Source of the DNA: Clostridiaceae bacterium | GTDB lineage: Bacteria; Bacillota_I; Bacilli_A; Erysipelotrichales; Coprobacillaceae | DNA: 64,000 nt | Direction: 5' to 3' | Assembly (NCBI GenBank): GCA_902363625.1 | Contig: CABJAS010000002.1 | Span: forward strand, 186,001 to 250,000 | Part shown: piece after piece, positions 17,401 to 25,971 of the stretch | Layout: every line of letters starts with the position of its first letter | How positions within the stretch are numbered: the stretch's first letter is position 1 | Position numbers and translations under genes: made by a program | The notes under the pieces: generated by a model | Database searches by the model: none | The model's input: only the letters and a program-made list of their open reading frames with translations | Told to the model about the DNA's origin: nothing

Positions 17401-20400
17401 TGTAATACTGTTTTTAGATAATAAATCATCTCTTACAATACCATCTACAATAATTCTTGAAGCAATATGTCCGGCGTTTGGTGACCATGTAACCGTCTGA
17501 CTGCTGTACTCTTTCACACTAGCTGAAGGAGTAATAACTCCGTTAACTGCTTCTGTATTAATATTGAAATAACGGTCATAGTATAATTTTAATACAAGTT
17601 TTCCGTCTCCTGTAACTGTTCCCGAAGTAACATTCATAGAAAGATCAGGATTATACCAGTATCCGCTAAGTCCTTTAATATCACTGTCAAGAGTAGATAC
17701 AGTTGAATCTGTTGTTCCTGTTCTGTTTTCTGTCAGCTCATCTAATCTTTGGTATCCATTATCCCCTTTAACAAAGTATTGAATCTTATATTGAGTATCT
17801 GTGTTTGCAATCCAATGTGCAGTTAAGGTATGATCTGTTTTGCTGTAAACGACATCACCTTCTGCTTTTTTATCACTCGCTTCATCATACCAGCCATCGA
17901 AGGTATACCCTGATCGGCTTGGTGTATTTAAAGCTCCATAAACATTTTGACTTGAAGCATAAGATTTATCATTAATCTGACTTCCGCCGTTAGAATCAAA
18001 ATGCACAATATACTTACTTGTATCTTTTTGCCAAACAGCATATACCGTATAATCCTCTGCCGGCATTGTGACTGCGCCTAAGTCTGTTCCATCAACATCC
18101 ATTGCCCAGCCTTTAAAGATATAACCTTCTCTTGTTGGTAAAGAGGTTCCCTGATAGTTATTACCAGCTTCATCTTTTAATGTTTCGTTTTTTATGTTGC
18201 TTCCAAAATTAACTGTTTTTTCTTTCAGCTTCCCTAAAGCTCCGCCATTAGCATCAAATTTTAGTTTATAGCTATTAATGCTCCAATTAGCCTGCAAAGT
18301 TAAATTGCCATTTGCTTTCTGATCAGTTACTAATACACTGTTTAATGTCCAATGACTGAAATTATATCCTGTTTTTGTAGGAAGATCTTCTCCTGACAGT
18401 AAGTGATCGATAACTAAACTTCCTTTAGGAACTTCAATCTGAATTTGATCCCCATCAGCAAAGCTTCCGCCATTGGCAGTAAATGTCAGTGTCACTTTTT
18501 CTGTCGTATAAACGGGATGCAAAACAAGATTGTCAGAGACTATTGTTTCCGGTCCTACTAAATTATCTGATTCATCTGCCCATCCGGCAAAGTGTTCATT
18601 TGGATTATCTGATTCCACTGCATCCGGTAGCACTCCTAATTTATCTCCGCTTAATACATAGTAATCATCTTTAATATTACCGTCGAAAGCTACATTAAAT
18701 GTAGTAAATGTTTTCGTAGTACTATTTCCACATTCATCCCATGAAGTAATGGTCAAATTATCTGCGGTCAGCGGAACGTCAAAAGAAGTACTGTGAGCTT
18801 CTTTATCCAATGTAATGATATTTCCATCATTCACCTGATATTTTAATACACCACTACCTTGATTTTCGATCAAAGTTACTCCATCACTGTCAATTCCCCA
18901 GCCTTGATCAGTCAAAGTAATCTTTGCTTTAGATGACTGTCCTAATGCATTAGCTGTGATATTAGGTCCGGCAGTATCTTTATAGGCAGTAACAAAGGTT
19001 TGATATGTACTTGATTCAATTCCGGCGCTATCTTTAACAATTAATTCAAAGATATATTTTCCCTGCTTTGAATCTTTATTAAAAGTATAGGACTTCAATG
19101 AATCCGGACTAGTTACAAAACTATTAGTATCTAAAACTACACTATTATCAGGATCATAAACTTTTAATTTCCATCCTGTCACCGTTTTGCCTTCTGCCGC
19201 CTTTGATTTATCACGTATTTTTAATTTAACGATATCACTATTTTCTTTTAAATGTTGTAAATGAACCGTTAAAACCTGATTCGCTTTTTGTGAATCTTCT
19301 ACGATAATAAAATCTGATATCGGTTTATCTTTTTCCTGCAAAATTTCTACAGGTATAAATTTTTCTTTATCGTTATATTTTTTAGCGATAAATTCGGCAA
19401 TCTGATTGACATAATTTGCATCTGTTGCATATAACCCATTGTCTGGTCCGATTCCTGAACTCGAATCGGTTGGTTTTGTTAATACATTACCATCATCAGT
19501 ATTACTGATATAAAAGATTTCATTCTGATTTAAACGCTTGATCCCTTCAAGATATGCTTCTTCATCTTCAGGCACACTAGGATCATTGTTTGTCCCGGTT
19601 AAATTGATGAAATATTTGTACTCTGCTTTTTCAGAATATTGAGTATTTTTTAAAGCATCAAAAGCATTTGCTTCATACGTCATTTCCAAATCGGAATATA
19701 CAAATGATGTAAGCTCACTGCACCCATGAGATTTATAAGCGATCATCGGACCAAATCCGTTATATCCGGAATTTGGAATAGAGACACTTCCTCCAAATAA
19801 TGTCTGTAGTTCGGAAAAAGTACCATCACTTTTATAATTACGCTGTTGAACAGTTAACTTATTTGATTGTAAATCAACATCTATTCTGGATTTTTTTGTT
19901 GTAGCATCTAAGCTGAAAGTTGTTTTACTTACTGCGCTTCCATAAAGTGCCGTTATTGATGCAGTATTAATTGCTGATGCATCAATATTATTTATTTTTA
20001 AAATATAGATATTTCCAGCTGTTTGTGAAGTAAACTGATAAAATAATAAATACCCATTCAATTTACCGTTTACAATACCACTGTTGATAAAAAATCCTGT
20101 TCCTTCAAGTGTATGATTTCCAACACCTTTAGCGTCAATATCAAAGCTAAAAGTCCTTCTGGCATCACTTGGGGCTGGATAAATCATATAATCCACTAAT
20201 GCCTGTGTTCCATATCCGGCAAAAATCATCTTTGCCTTACCGGCAGCATCTTTTGATGATGCGATATGCTGTATAAAATATCTGCACGTTGTCGGTGTTG
20301 TTGCTGCAAATTCTTTTTCAATTGTTGTTGGATTGGTTCCGCTGGCAGACGAATTATCTGCTTGACGAAATGGCTGTTTACTACTGTCTAAGCCTAATTT

Positions 20401-20724
20401 ATTATATTCATTTTGATTTAAATAGTGGTCATAGACATACCACCCCGATGTATCCGTCGTATCAATTTTCATTGCTGATGAAATGATACGAAATGTCCCC
20501 GGCTCTAAGCCTTGTTCAATTAATTGTTGTTCTAAGTCTGATTTGAAATCCTGAAAAGTCCCGGGATAATCAGCTGGTACATTGACCATGATATCAATAA
20601 CCGGATCAGGGTTACTAATGGCTTCATTGGCTTTTATGGGATTGCTGATAATTAAACTGCATACCATAGAAAAAGCCAGCATAGTACCGACTATTATCTT
20701 TTTCAGTCGGTTAGATTTAAACAT
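14473..20724 (-). CDS. Giant secreted surface protein with InlB-like and DGDGKPD repeats
   Basis: A 2083-residue protein, probably an adhesin or matrix-binding protein on the cell surface. The N-terminus MFKSNRLKKIIVGTMLAFSM is a signal peptide, cut near KANEA. Residues about 50-350 look lectin-like beta-rich; about 500-680 are Ig-like. Three Listeria-Bacteroides (InlB B) repeats follow (about 744-970, with FTANGGSF, FDANGGAL, FDSNGGSQ and GYTFDGWYD), then a series of divergent InlB B-type units (about 1040-1690, recurring V.W..GY.I..I.VDG). Residues 1692-1727 and 1808-2035 are 12-residue Asp-rich repeats that could bind calcium. The C-terminus (about 2055-2083) has one membrane helix and the tail GLTKKKEKLIK. 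There is no LPXTG; DTSDRVSN before the helix may be a variant sorting signal. Confidence 0.88.
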   Translation of the reverse strand: MFKSNRLKKIIVGTMLAFSMVCSLIISNPIKANEAISNPDPVIDIMVNVPADYPGTFQDFKSDLEQQLIEQGLEPGTFRIISSAMKIDTTDTSGWYVYDHYLNQNEYNKLGLDSSKQPFRQADNSSASGTNPTTIEKEFAATTPTTCRYFIQHIASSKDAAGKAKMIFAGYGTQALVDYMIYPAPSDARRTFSFDIDAKGVGNHTLEGTGFFINSGIVNGKLNGYLLFYQFTSQTAGNIYILKINNIDASAINTASITALYGSAVSKTTFSLDATTKKSRIDVDLQSNKLTVQQRNYKSDGTFSELQTLFGGSVSIPNSGYNGFGPMIAYKSHGCSELTSFVYSDLEMTYEANAFDALKNTQYSEKAEYKYFINLTGTNNDPSVPEDEEAYLEGIKRLNQNEIFYISNTDDGNVLTKPTDSSSGIGPDNGLYATDANYVNQIAEFIAKKYNDKEKFIPVEILQEKDKPISDFIIVEDSQKANQVLTVHLQHLKENSDIVKLKIRDKSKAAEGKTVTGWKLKVYDPDNSVVLDTNSFVTSPDSLKSYTFNKDSKQGKYIFELIVKDSAGIESSTYQTFVTAYKDTAGPNITANALGQSSKAKITLTDQGWGIDSDGVTLIENQGSGVLKYQVNDGNIITLDKEAHSTSFDVPLTADNLTITSWDECGNSTTKTFTTFNVAFDGNIKDDYYVLSGDKLGVLPDAVESDNPNEHFAGWADESDNLVGPETIVSDNLVLHPVYTTEKVTLTFTANGGSFADGDQIQIEVPKGSLVIDHLLSGEDLPTKTGYNFSHWTLNSVLVTDQKANGNLTLQANWSINSYKLKFDANGGALGKLKEKTVNFGSNIKNETLKDEAGNNYQGTSLPTREGYIFKGWAMDVDGTDLGAVTMPAEDYTVYAVWQKDTSKYIVHFDSNGGSQINDKSYASSQNVYGALNTPSRSGYTFDGWYDEASDKKAEGDVVYSKTDHTLTAHWIANTDTQYKIQYFVKGDNGYQRLDELTENRTGTTDSTVSTLDSDIKGLSGYWYNPDLSMNVTSGTVTGDGKLVLKLYYDRYFNINTEAVNGVITPSASVKEYSSQTVTWSPNAGHIASRIIVDGIVRDDLLSKNSITFNDIASHHEVSVIFSASSGDQPDMGNYYTVKTKVVGDTGGTMITPTMTVLKGKDHKVEWQIDSEYYITSILVDGKEYPLDTENIDFKGISANHEVIITVDRLPSIGGNSTLGYYTLTVNQYGGDTVHPENTVTSPSKVVQMNSDELVTWEAQNGYRVYQVFIDGVKLDDEQIKQGNIDFKNISANHVVDVYFTKDGESIPSIYDKDSVKVITELIGGPGTITGGSVVEKGSSYDVEWNPVYQTTEDKSSDDYATYVIDKVVVNGQEISKDDQKVQLENIDKDQKVEVYLKPDLYHVKTIKYGNGTISESKTLYREQDYEQIIGQPGDGTKIVKIVVDGEVKFEAAPAIYYRSARAMYTDLTDIQVKEATDSKAHVSVNAIQQDHIIEVYFANDISDLPQDDQLINVTGNISGGVGAIDGTGKFHVDPDNGHAGSTTVTWDIDSNKYEVTDVKVNGVSVPYDGNSITLENLNENKDVEVIVKRTQLPNNDEVNDLTPPDNTDNFNIITEIVGGPGTISNSTTVTNGANHNVNWSVTEDGYEIRDIIVDGVSRPDLISDTGNGNINFDQISSDHDVKVVLGKKPDVNIDVDGDGKPDVNIDTDGDGKPDINIDTNGDGKPDINIDTDNTGVWKPSGQGGNKDDIWKPDTSIDTTGDGVGDTDYYRPAIDINKDGVDDNWKPNQDVYPNGIVHPGYDTANPNINIDINGDGKPDVNIDTDGDGKPNVNIDTDGDNQPDVNIDTDGDGKPNVNIDTNGDGKPNVNIDTDGDGKPDVNIDTDGDGKPNVNIDTNGDGKPDVNIDTDGDGKPNVNIDTNGDGKPDVNIDTDGDGKPNINIDTDGDGKPNVNIDTDGDGKPDVNIDTDGDGKPDVNIDTDGDGKPNVNIDTDGDGKPNVNIDIDGDGKPDTNIDADGDGKPDVNIDSDYDGIVDITITPIVTENDRVDTSDRVSNVWAYLAFLSMAGAIYFGLTKKKEKLIK
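14620..15303 (-). repeat. 19 tandem 36-bp repeats (12-residue units)
   Basis: Nineteen consecutive 36-bp units encode variants of VNIDTDGDGKPD/N. Variation falls mostly at Asp/Asn and Thr-codon positions. The near-identity of neighbouring units points to recent expansion by slippage or recombination. All frames are open, which produces long spurious ORFs on both strands. Confidence 0.95.
15544..15651 (-). repeat. Three further 36-bp repeats
   Basis: Three units of the same 12-residue family (VNIDVDGDGKPD and two relatives) lie upstream in the protein. They are separated from the main array by a Trp/Pro-rich insert (TGVWKPSGQGG to HPGYDTANPN). Confidence 0.9.
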
Positions 20725-21073
20725 TTTCTCTCACACCTTTCTGTTTCTTATTAATACAAATTTCCCATAATCTCTTATGTCTAATAAACCTCACCTCGAT
20801 AATTTTATTTTAATCTTCTAGTTTATTATTGGTTTAACGTCAAAAAGTACACTACTTGAAATTACTAATTTTAAAGGTTCAAATTATCCTATAATCGTAA
20901 ATTCATACTAATTTAGTACATTTTTATGCATAAATTAACATTTGACTTTGTGATAATCGTGTGATTAAATATAGTTGATTATTGGATAGTTAATTAGTTC
21001 ACAAAGTGTACTTTATGAACGATAATTTGCAAAAAAAGAATATTTCAATAGTTTTATAATTTATTTAAAGTGC
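20725..21073. promoter_or_regulatory. Long upstream region of the giant surface gene with inverted repeats
   Basis: About 350 AT-rich bases before the giant gene. A 24-bp imperfect inverted repeat lies at 20997-21020 (arms GTTCACAAAGT and ACTTTATGAAC, one mismatch, 2-bp centre). A related core, AAAAAGTACACTACTT, occurs near 20843-20858. These look like regulator binding sites. The ribosome site AAAGGTG precedes the start codon. I could not place a clear -35/-10 pair and saw no convincing small gene. Confidence 0.45.
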
Positions 21074-21104
21074 AAAAACCCAGTCTTAATAGATTGGGTT
21101 TTAT
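21074..21104. terminator. Possible second terminator downstream of gltX
   Basis: AAAACCCA and TGGGTTTT form an 8-bp stem with a 12-nt loop. On the minus strand the final arm ends in five Ts. It may back up the gltX terminator. Confidence 0.5.
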
Positions 21105-21125
21105 GTTATATCCATATTGTCTAAC

Positions 21126-21152
21126 AAAAAAATCTAGCGATTAGCCGCTAGA
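21126..21152 (-). terminator. Terminator of gltX
   Basis: TCTAGCG and CGCTAGA pair around a 6-nt loop and are followed on the minus strand by seven Ts, immediately after the gltX stop. Confidence 0.88.
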
Positions 21153-22592
21153 TTAATATTTTGATAATCTTTCGATAGTTGTATCTTTACCAATTAACAT
21201 AATAGAGCTTGCTAAATCTGGTCCATGCATAATACCGGTTGTTGCGATACGTATTGGCATATAAAGCATTTTTCCTTTAGCTTTTGCTTCTTTTTGTGTT
21301 GCTTTGATGCAAGCTTGAATATTATCTTTTGTAAATTCAGTTAATTCTTCTAATTTTTCTTTAAATACTTTTAATGTATTGAGAATCGTTTCATCTTTCA
21401 TGAATTCTGTTGCTTCTTCATCAAGGTGAAGTTCATCTTCAAAGAATAAGTCAACTAAATCACAAATTTCTTTACCATAAGATAACTGATCATGATATAC
21501 AGCAATCAAGTTAGTGATCCATTCTTCTGATTTATTAGAAAGATCATATTTTTCAGCTAAGAATGGCTTACATAATTCCACAACCTCTTCTAATGGTCTT
21601 TCTTTGATATAACGGTTATTGACCCAAATTAATTTCGACTTATCAAACATCGAAGGAGACTTTGATAAACGGTGTTCATCAAATACTTTAATCAATTCAT
21701 CATGTGTAAAAATTTCTTGTTCTCCTTCAGGTGACCATCCTAACAATGCCATAAAGTTAAACATCGCATCTGGCAAGTAACCTTCTTCTTTGTATTGAGA
21801 AACAAACTGCATGATGGTTTCATCACGTTTAGATAATTTCTTTCTGTTTTCATTTACAATTAATGTCATATGTCCGAAAATCGGTGCATCCCATCCGAAC
21901 ATTTTATAAATCATTAACTGTTTAGGTGTATTTGATAAATGCTCTTCACCTCTAAACACATGAGTAATGTCCATTGAGTGATCATCAATAACGACAGCGT
22001 AGTTATAAGTTGGAATTCCATTTGCTTTGACTAATACCCAATCCCCAATATCTTTTGATTCAAAAGAGACATGTCCGCGAATCATATCCTCAAATTCATA
22101 CACTTCATTATCGGGTACTTTTACACGAATCGTGTAGGGTAGTCCCGCAGCTTCTTTGCTAGCTACTTCTTCCGGCGTTAAGTCACAGCATTTACGATTG
22201 TATTTAGGTGCCAGTCCGGCAGCTGTCTGTAATTCATGTTCGGCTTCCAATTCTTCTGGTGTACAGAAGCATTTATAAGCATACCCATGATCGAGCAGCC
22301 ATTGTGTGCGTTCTTTATAGATGTCTAATCTTTCCATTTGACGATATGGTGCATACTTCGGATTTGGATTTACCGGTGATTCATCAGGAATAATCCCTAA
22401 CCATTCTAAGTTGTCTAACTGACTTGCTTCCCCGCCTTCAATATTTCTTTCGATATCTGTATCTTCGATTCTGAAAACAAAATCTCCGTTATGATGTTTT
22501 GCAAATAAATAATTGAACAATGCTGTTCTTGCACCGCCAATGTGCAAATGTCCGGTTGGACTAGGTGCATATCTTACTCTTACTTTTTCCAT
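21153..22592 (-). CDS. gltX: Glutamyl-tRNA synthetase
   Basis: GltX charges tRNA-Glu (and in many Firmicutes tRNA-Gln) with glutamate. The 479-residue class I synthetase has the HIGH motif in [19 protein letters not shown] and the KMSKS equivalent KLSKRDE. A Cys-containing segment [11 protein letters not shown] lies near residue 109. It begins 1 bp after ispF, with which it is probably cotranscribed. Whether it is discriminating cannot be read here. Confidence 0.96.
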   Translation of the reverse strand: MEKVRVRYAPSPTGHLHIGGARTALFNYLFAKHHNGDFVFRIEDTDIERNIEGGEASQLDNLEWLGIIPDESPVNPNPKYAPYRQMERLDIYKERTQWLLDHGYAYKCFCTPEELEAEHELQTAAGLAPKYNRKCCDLTPEEVASKEAAGLPYTIRVKVPDNEVYEFEDMIRGHVSFESKDIGDWVLVKANGIPTYNYAVVIDDHSMDITHVFRGEEHLSNTPKQLMIYKMFGWDAPIFGHMTLIVNENRKKLSKRDETIMQFVSQYKEEGYLPDAMFNFMALLGWSPEGEQEIFTHDELIKVFDEHRLSKSPSMFDKSKLIWVNNRYIKERPLEEVVELCKPFLAEKYDLSNKSEEWITNLIAVYHDQLSYGKEICDLVDLFFEDELHLDEEATEFMKDETILNTLKVFKEKLEELTEFTKDNIQACIKATQKEAKAKGKMLYMPIRIATTGIMHGPDLASSIMLIGKDTTIERLSKY

Positions 22593-22593
22593 T

Positions 22594-23076
22594 TTACTGA
22601 TCCTTTCCTAATAGAAGACATACTGCCTGAGACAGAATCCCTTCTTTTCTACCTACAAATCCCATTTTCTCTCCACGGGTTGCCTTGACATTGATATTGC
22701 TTATGTCTGTATGAAGAACATGCGCAATATTCTCCCGCATTGCATGGATATGCGGTGCCATTTTAGGTGCTTCTGCTAATATGATTGAATCAATATTCCC
22801 AATCTTATATCCTTCATGATCCATGAGATTATAGACCTGTTCAAGCAGAATCATCGATGAAATGCCTTCGTATTGAGGATCTGTATCGGGGAAATGCTTC
22901 CCAATATCACCTAACCCCAATGCCCCTATAATACTTTCTGCTACTGCATGAAGTAAAACATCTGCATCACTGTGTCCTTTTAAACCTAATGCATGGTCAA
23001 TTTCCACTCCGCCTAATATTAATTTACGTCCTTCAACGAGTTGATGGATATCAATGGATTGTCCTATTCTTATCAT
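22594..23076 (-). CDS. ispF: 2-C-methyl-D-erythritol 2,4-cyclodiphosphate synthase
   Basis: IspF forms the cyclodiphosphate of the MEP isoprenoid pathway. I start at the ATG at 23076 ([20 protein letters not shown], 160 residues) with AGGTGAT just upstream; the frame to 23097 adds an unlikely leader. The metal-binding Asp-x-His (DIHQL), [10 protein letters not shown] and [11 protein letters not shown] segments and the C-terminal [16 protein letters not shown] are typical. The upstream pathway gene ispD, often its neighbour, is not in the window. Confidence 0.95.
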   Translation of the reverse strand: MIRIGQSIDIHQLVEGRKLILGGVEIDHALGLKGHSDADVLLHAVAESIIGALGLGDIGKHFPDTDPQYEGISSMILLEQVYNLMDHEGYKIGNIDSIILAEAPKMAPHIHAMRENIAHVLHTDISNINVKATRGEKMGFVGRKEGILSQAVCLLLGKDQ

Positions 23077-23158
23077 ATTATCACCTGCCTGTTCCATTCT
23101 AACACAAAAGGATTTGCTTTTAAACCAAAGAAACCGCTAAAAACAGCGATTATATGCA

Positions 23159-23431
23159 TTATTTATCTTTTTTAAATCGCGCCCTGATTAACTCTAAAAC
23201 ATCATAATGCAAGACGATAACATAAAAAAGTAAAATAACAGATATAATGCAGTTTCCTAATACGACACTTCTTAGCTGAGGGTGTACATCAAAGATCATG
23301 ACCAGTCCGGCACACAGAACAGTATGCCATAGATGCCAATAAATATAGCTTGTTCCAAGTTCGAGGATATACTTATAGATCAGATAATAAAACAAATATA
23401 AGATACCCAATAATATGATGGCATAGTTCAT
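23159..23431 (-). CDS. Small integral membrane protein, unknown
   Basis: A 90-residue protein with three likely membrane segments (about residues 1-22, 32-50 and 54-76) and a basic tail RARFKKDK on the inside. The start is the ATG at 23431, with GGAGGTG 6 bases upstream. No family recognised. It lies upstream of ispF on the same strand and diverges from rlmA. Confidence 0.7.
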   Translation of the reverse strand: MNYAIILLGILYLFYYLIYKYILELGTSYIYWHLWHTVLCAGLVMIFDVHPQLRSVVLGNCIISVILLFYVIVLHYDVLELIRARFKKDK

Positions 23432-23503
23432 GGTCAACACCTCCGTCTAATATTTTAACATATTTTAAAGGGTTTATGCTATAATGTTGTGGAGGTGAAA
23501 AAA

Positions 23504-24313
23504 ATGCATAAACTCGCATGTCCAAAATGTAAAAAACCATTATTTCTAGAAGGAAATTCTTATAAATGTGAAGATCGTCACACCTATGATCTATCAAAAA
23601 CAAAATATATTAACCTGCTGTTGAATCCGGATAAAGCAACGAATAATCCCGGTGACAGCAAGGAAAGTCTGATTGCCAGAAAAGCATTCTTAAATCAAGG
23701 TTATTATCATTGTATTTCAGATACAATCAATGACTATATTGCTAAGCACAGTATGGGATCTACACAAATTCTCGATTTAGGCTGCGGAGAAGGGTATTAT
23801 ACTTGGCGTATGAAAGAAACATTAAATAACCTAGAGCATACCTATTATGGTTTGGATATTTCCAAAGAAGCGATTAATATGGCTACGAAATATACCCGTG
23901 ATATTTATTGGATCGTCGGTAATTCTAAAAATATTCCCGTTCAAGATCACAGCATGGATGTGATCTGTGCGTTATTTACAGTGGTTAATAAAGAAGAACT
24001 GGAACGCTGTCTGGCAAAAGACGGTTACATCATTCATGTCACTGCCAATCCTAAGCATTTAGTTGAAATCAAAGAATTGATTTATGACGAAATTAAAATT
24101 AAATCCGATGAGTATATACGTCTGCCTTTTACTATCAGAGAATCATGGGATCTAGTGGAACAGGTACATATCAATAATCATGAGGATGCACTGAATCTGC
24201 TTAAAATGACTCCTCATTACTATCACATAAAAAAAGAAAAGCGACACGTATTAGATACTTTGGAATCTATGGATATCACTATTGATATCAAAATTACAGT
24301 TTATGAAGTATAA
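23504..24313 (+). CDS. rlmA: 23S rRNA (guanine-N1) methyltransferase, RlmA family
   Basis: A 269-residue SAM-dependent methyltransferase. RlmA proteins methylate G745/G748 in hairpin 35 of 23S rRNA, next to the macrolide exit tunnel. The N-terminus has the family zinc finger (CPKCKKPL, CEDRHTYD) followed by KTKYINLLLNP, and the SAM-binding motif I is ILDLGCGEGYY. The start is the ATG at 23504 with GGAGGTG upstream; a TATAAT lies at 23480-23485. It overlaps the next gene. Confidence 0.88.
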   Translation: MHKLACPKCKKPLFLEGNSYKCEDRHTYDLSKTKYINLLLNPDKATNNPGDSKESLIARKAFLNQGYYHCISDTINDYIAKHSMGSTQILDLGCGEGYYTWRMKETLNNLEHTYYGLDISKEAINMATKYTRDIYWIVGNSKNIPVQDHSMDVICALFTVVNKEELERCLAKDGYIIHVTANPKHLVEIKELIYDEIKIKSDEYIRLPFTIRESWDLVEQVHINNHEDALNLLKMTPHYYHIKKEKRHVLDTLESMDITIDIKITVYEV

Positions 24314-25190
24314 ACTACAAAATGTTTGGTTAACCTTTATAATAGATGATCAATTTGATAATAAAACAATTGATGATCTATTTAAATATTTCCATCTATC
24401 TAAAAAAAGTATTCACTTATTAAAGCAAAATAAGGAATACTTTTTAAATAATCAATTCGTAACTTCTAATACGTGTCTGCATAAAAAAGATCAGTTTAAA
24501 ATCCGCGCTTTTGATGACAGTGGGATAGACTTTATCCCTCAGCCAAAGGATATTCACATCATTTATGAAGATGATTTTCTTTTAATTATTAATAAAGATG
24601 CCGGAATGAATGTTCATCCCGATCAAAAAGAGGGGATAGATACATTATGTAATTATGTTGCCTATTATTATCAGCAGCACCATTTAAATTTGCCTGTTCG
24701 TTACCTGCATCGCTTAGATTTTGATACCAGCGGGCTGATCATGTTTTGCAAATGTGCCTTAATTCAGCCTTTATTAGATGACTCTCTGGCACACAAACTC
24801 ATTAAACGCTCTTATTTGGCATTAGTAAAAGGAAATATTCCAACTTCTAAGACACAGACAATACAAACCTATATTGCTAAAGATCGTCATCATTCAAATA
24901 AGATGAGAGTCGCAGAGCATGGGCAAAAAGCAATTACCCATTACCGGTTGATTAAAAACTATAAAAACAAAGCATTAGTGGAATGCACTTTAGACACAGG
25001 AAGAACCCATCAGATTCGTGTGCATTTAGCTTCGATTGGTCATGCCATCATTGGCGATCCCTTGTATGGAACACCCTCTGATAAAATTAAACGTCAATTT
25101 TTACATGCTTATCGACTTGAATTTACACATCCTGTCACGAATGAATCGATACAATTAGAATGTCCTTTACCAAAAGATATATCTTTATAA
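24303..25190 (+). CDS. RluD-family 23S rRNA pseudouridine synthase
   Basis: A 295-residue pseudouridine synthase of the RluA/RluC/RluD group. The catalytic aspartate is in RYLHRLDFDTSGLIMF; other family segments are NKDAGMNVHP and TGRTHQIRVHLASIGH. The start is placed at the ATG at 24303, overlapping the rlmA stop by 11 bp; there is no strong ribosome site, so translation is probably coupled. The exact uridine target cannot be assigned. Confidence 0.88.
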   Translation: MKYKLQNVWLTFIIDDQFDNKTIDDLFKYFHLSKKSIHLLKQNKEYFLNNQFVTSNTCLHKKDQFKIRAFDDSGIDFIPQPKDIHIIYEDDFLLIINKDAGMNVHPDQKEGIDTLCNYVAYYYQQHHLNLPVRYLHRLDFDTSGLIMFCKCALIQPLLDDSLAHKLIKRSYLALVKGNIPTSKTQTIQTYIAKDRHHSNKMRVAEHGQKAITHYRLIKNYKNKALVECTLDTGRTHQIRVHLASIGHAIIGDPLYGTPSDKIKRQFLHAYRLEFTHPVTNESIQLECPLPKDISL

Positions 25191-25271
25191 AGGAGATTCT
25201 TTTTATTTGACAGTTTTAGAATAAAGGTGTACATTATAAATAGGAATAATTACTAATAAAGGAGGCATTTT

Positions 25272-25874
25272 ATGAATAATTTAGCAATGTTTAAAATGAG
25301 TTATGGTCTTTACGTACTTTCTGCTCACACAGAAGATAAGGATAATGGGTGTATCATTAATACAGCTATGCAGATTACCGATACGCCAAAACAGATTATT
25401 ATTGCAGTCAATAAACAAAATTTAACACATGATATGATTATGCAGACAAAGATGTTTAATCTGTCCATGTTAGATCAGCGCACACCTTTCAGTATTTTTG
25501 AAAACTTTGGTTTTCAAAGCGGGAGAACTGCCGATAAATTTAAAAATATCGCTATGAAGCGCAGTGAAAACGGTATTGCTTATTTAACAGATACAACAAA
25601 TGCTTATATCTCAGCAAAGGTAATTGCCACATTAGATGTCGGAACACATACGCTTTTTATTGCTGAAGTGACAGAAGCGGAGGTTTTATCAGACTTAGAA
25701 TCTGTTACGTATACTTATTATCAAAGCCATATCAAACCGGCTCCTAAAAAAGAAACAAAAAAAGGATGGCGATGCAAAATCTGCGGATATGTTTATGAAG
25801 GAGAAGAATTGCCGGAAGATTACATTTGTCCGATCTGCAAACATGGTGCTTCTGATTTTGAAAGAATTGAATAA
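25272..25874 (+). CDS. Flavin reductase-rubredoxin fusion (high-molecular-weight rubredoxin type)
   Basis: A 200-residue fusion. Residues about 1-155 resemble the FMN-binding flavin reductase/flavoredoxin domain (MNNLAMFKMSYGLYVLSA). Residues about 163-200 are a rubredoxin with CKICGYVYEG and CPICKHGASDF, the four cysteines that bind iron. In anaerobes such as Moorella this pairing (Hrb) passes electrons from NAD(P)H to flavodiiron proteins that reduce NO or O2. No flavodiiron gene is in the window. It has a consensus TTGACA upstream (25207), a GGAGG ribosome site and its own terminator. Confidence 0.88.
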   Translation: MNNLAMFKMSYGLYVLSAHTEDKDNGCIINTAMQITDTPKQIIIAVNKQNLTHDMIMQTKMFNLSMLDQRTPFSIFENFGFQSGRTADKFKNIAMKRSENGIAYLTDTTNAYISAKVIATLDVGTHTLFIAEVTEAEVLSDLESVTYTYYQSHIKPAPKKETKKGWRCKICGYVYEGEELPEDYICPICKHGASDFERIE

Positions 25875-25881
25875 TATCATT

Positions 25882-25908
25882 AAGCTGGGAAGCTACCAGC
25901 TTTTTATT
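25882..25908 (+). terminator. Terminator of the flavin reductase-rubredoxin gene
   Basis: AAGCTGG and CCAGCTT pair around a 7-nt loop, followed by TTTATTTT. Confidence 0.88.
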
Positions 25909-25971
25909 TTATCGATATCCCTTTCTTTTTTCTTTATCTAAAGTATACTAATAATAAGTGAGGTGACTTAA

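Noticed and set aside
20647..20802. Possible 26-codon leader ORF overlapping the start of the giant surface gene (GTG near 20799)
   Set aside because: There is no ribosome site for that GTG and no Leu/aromatic run suggesting attenuation.
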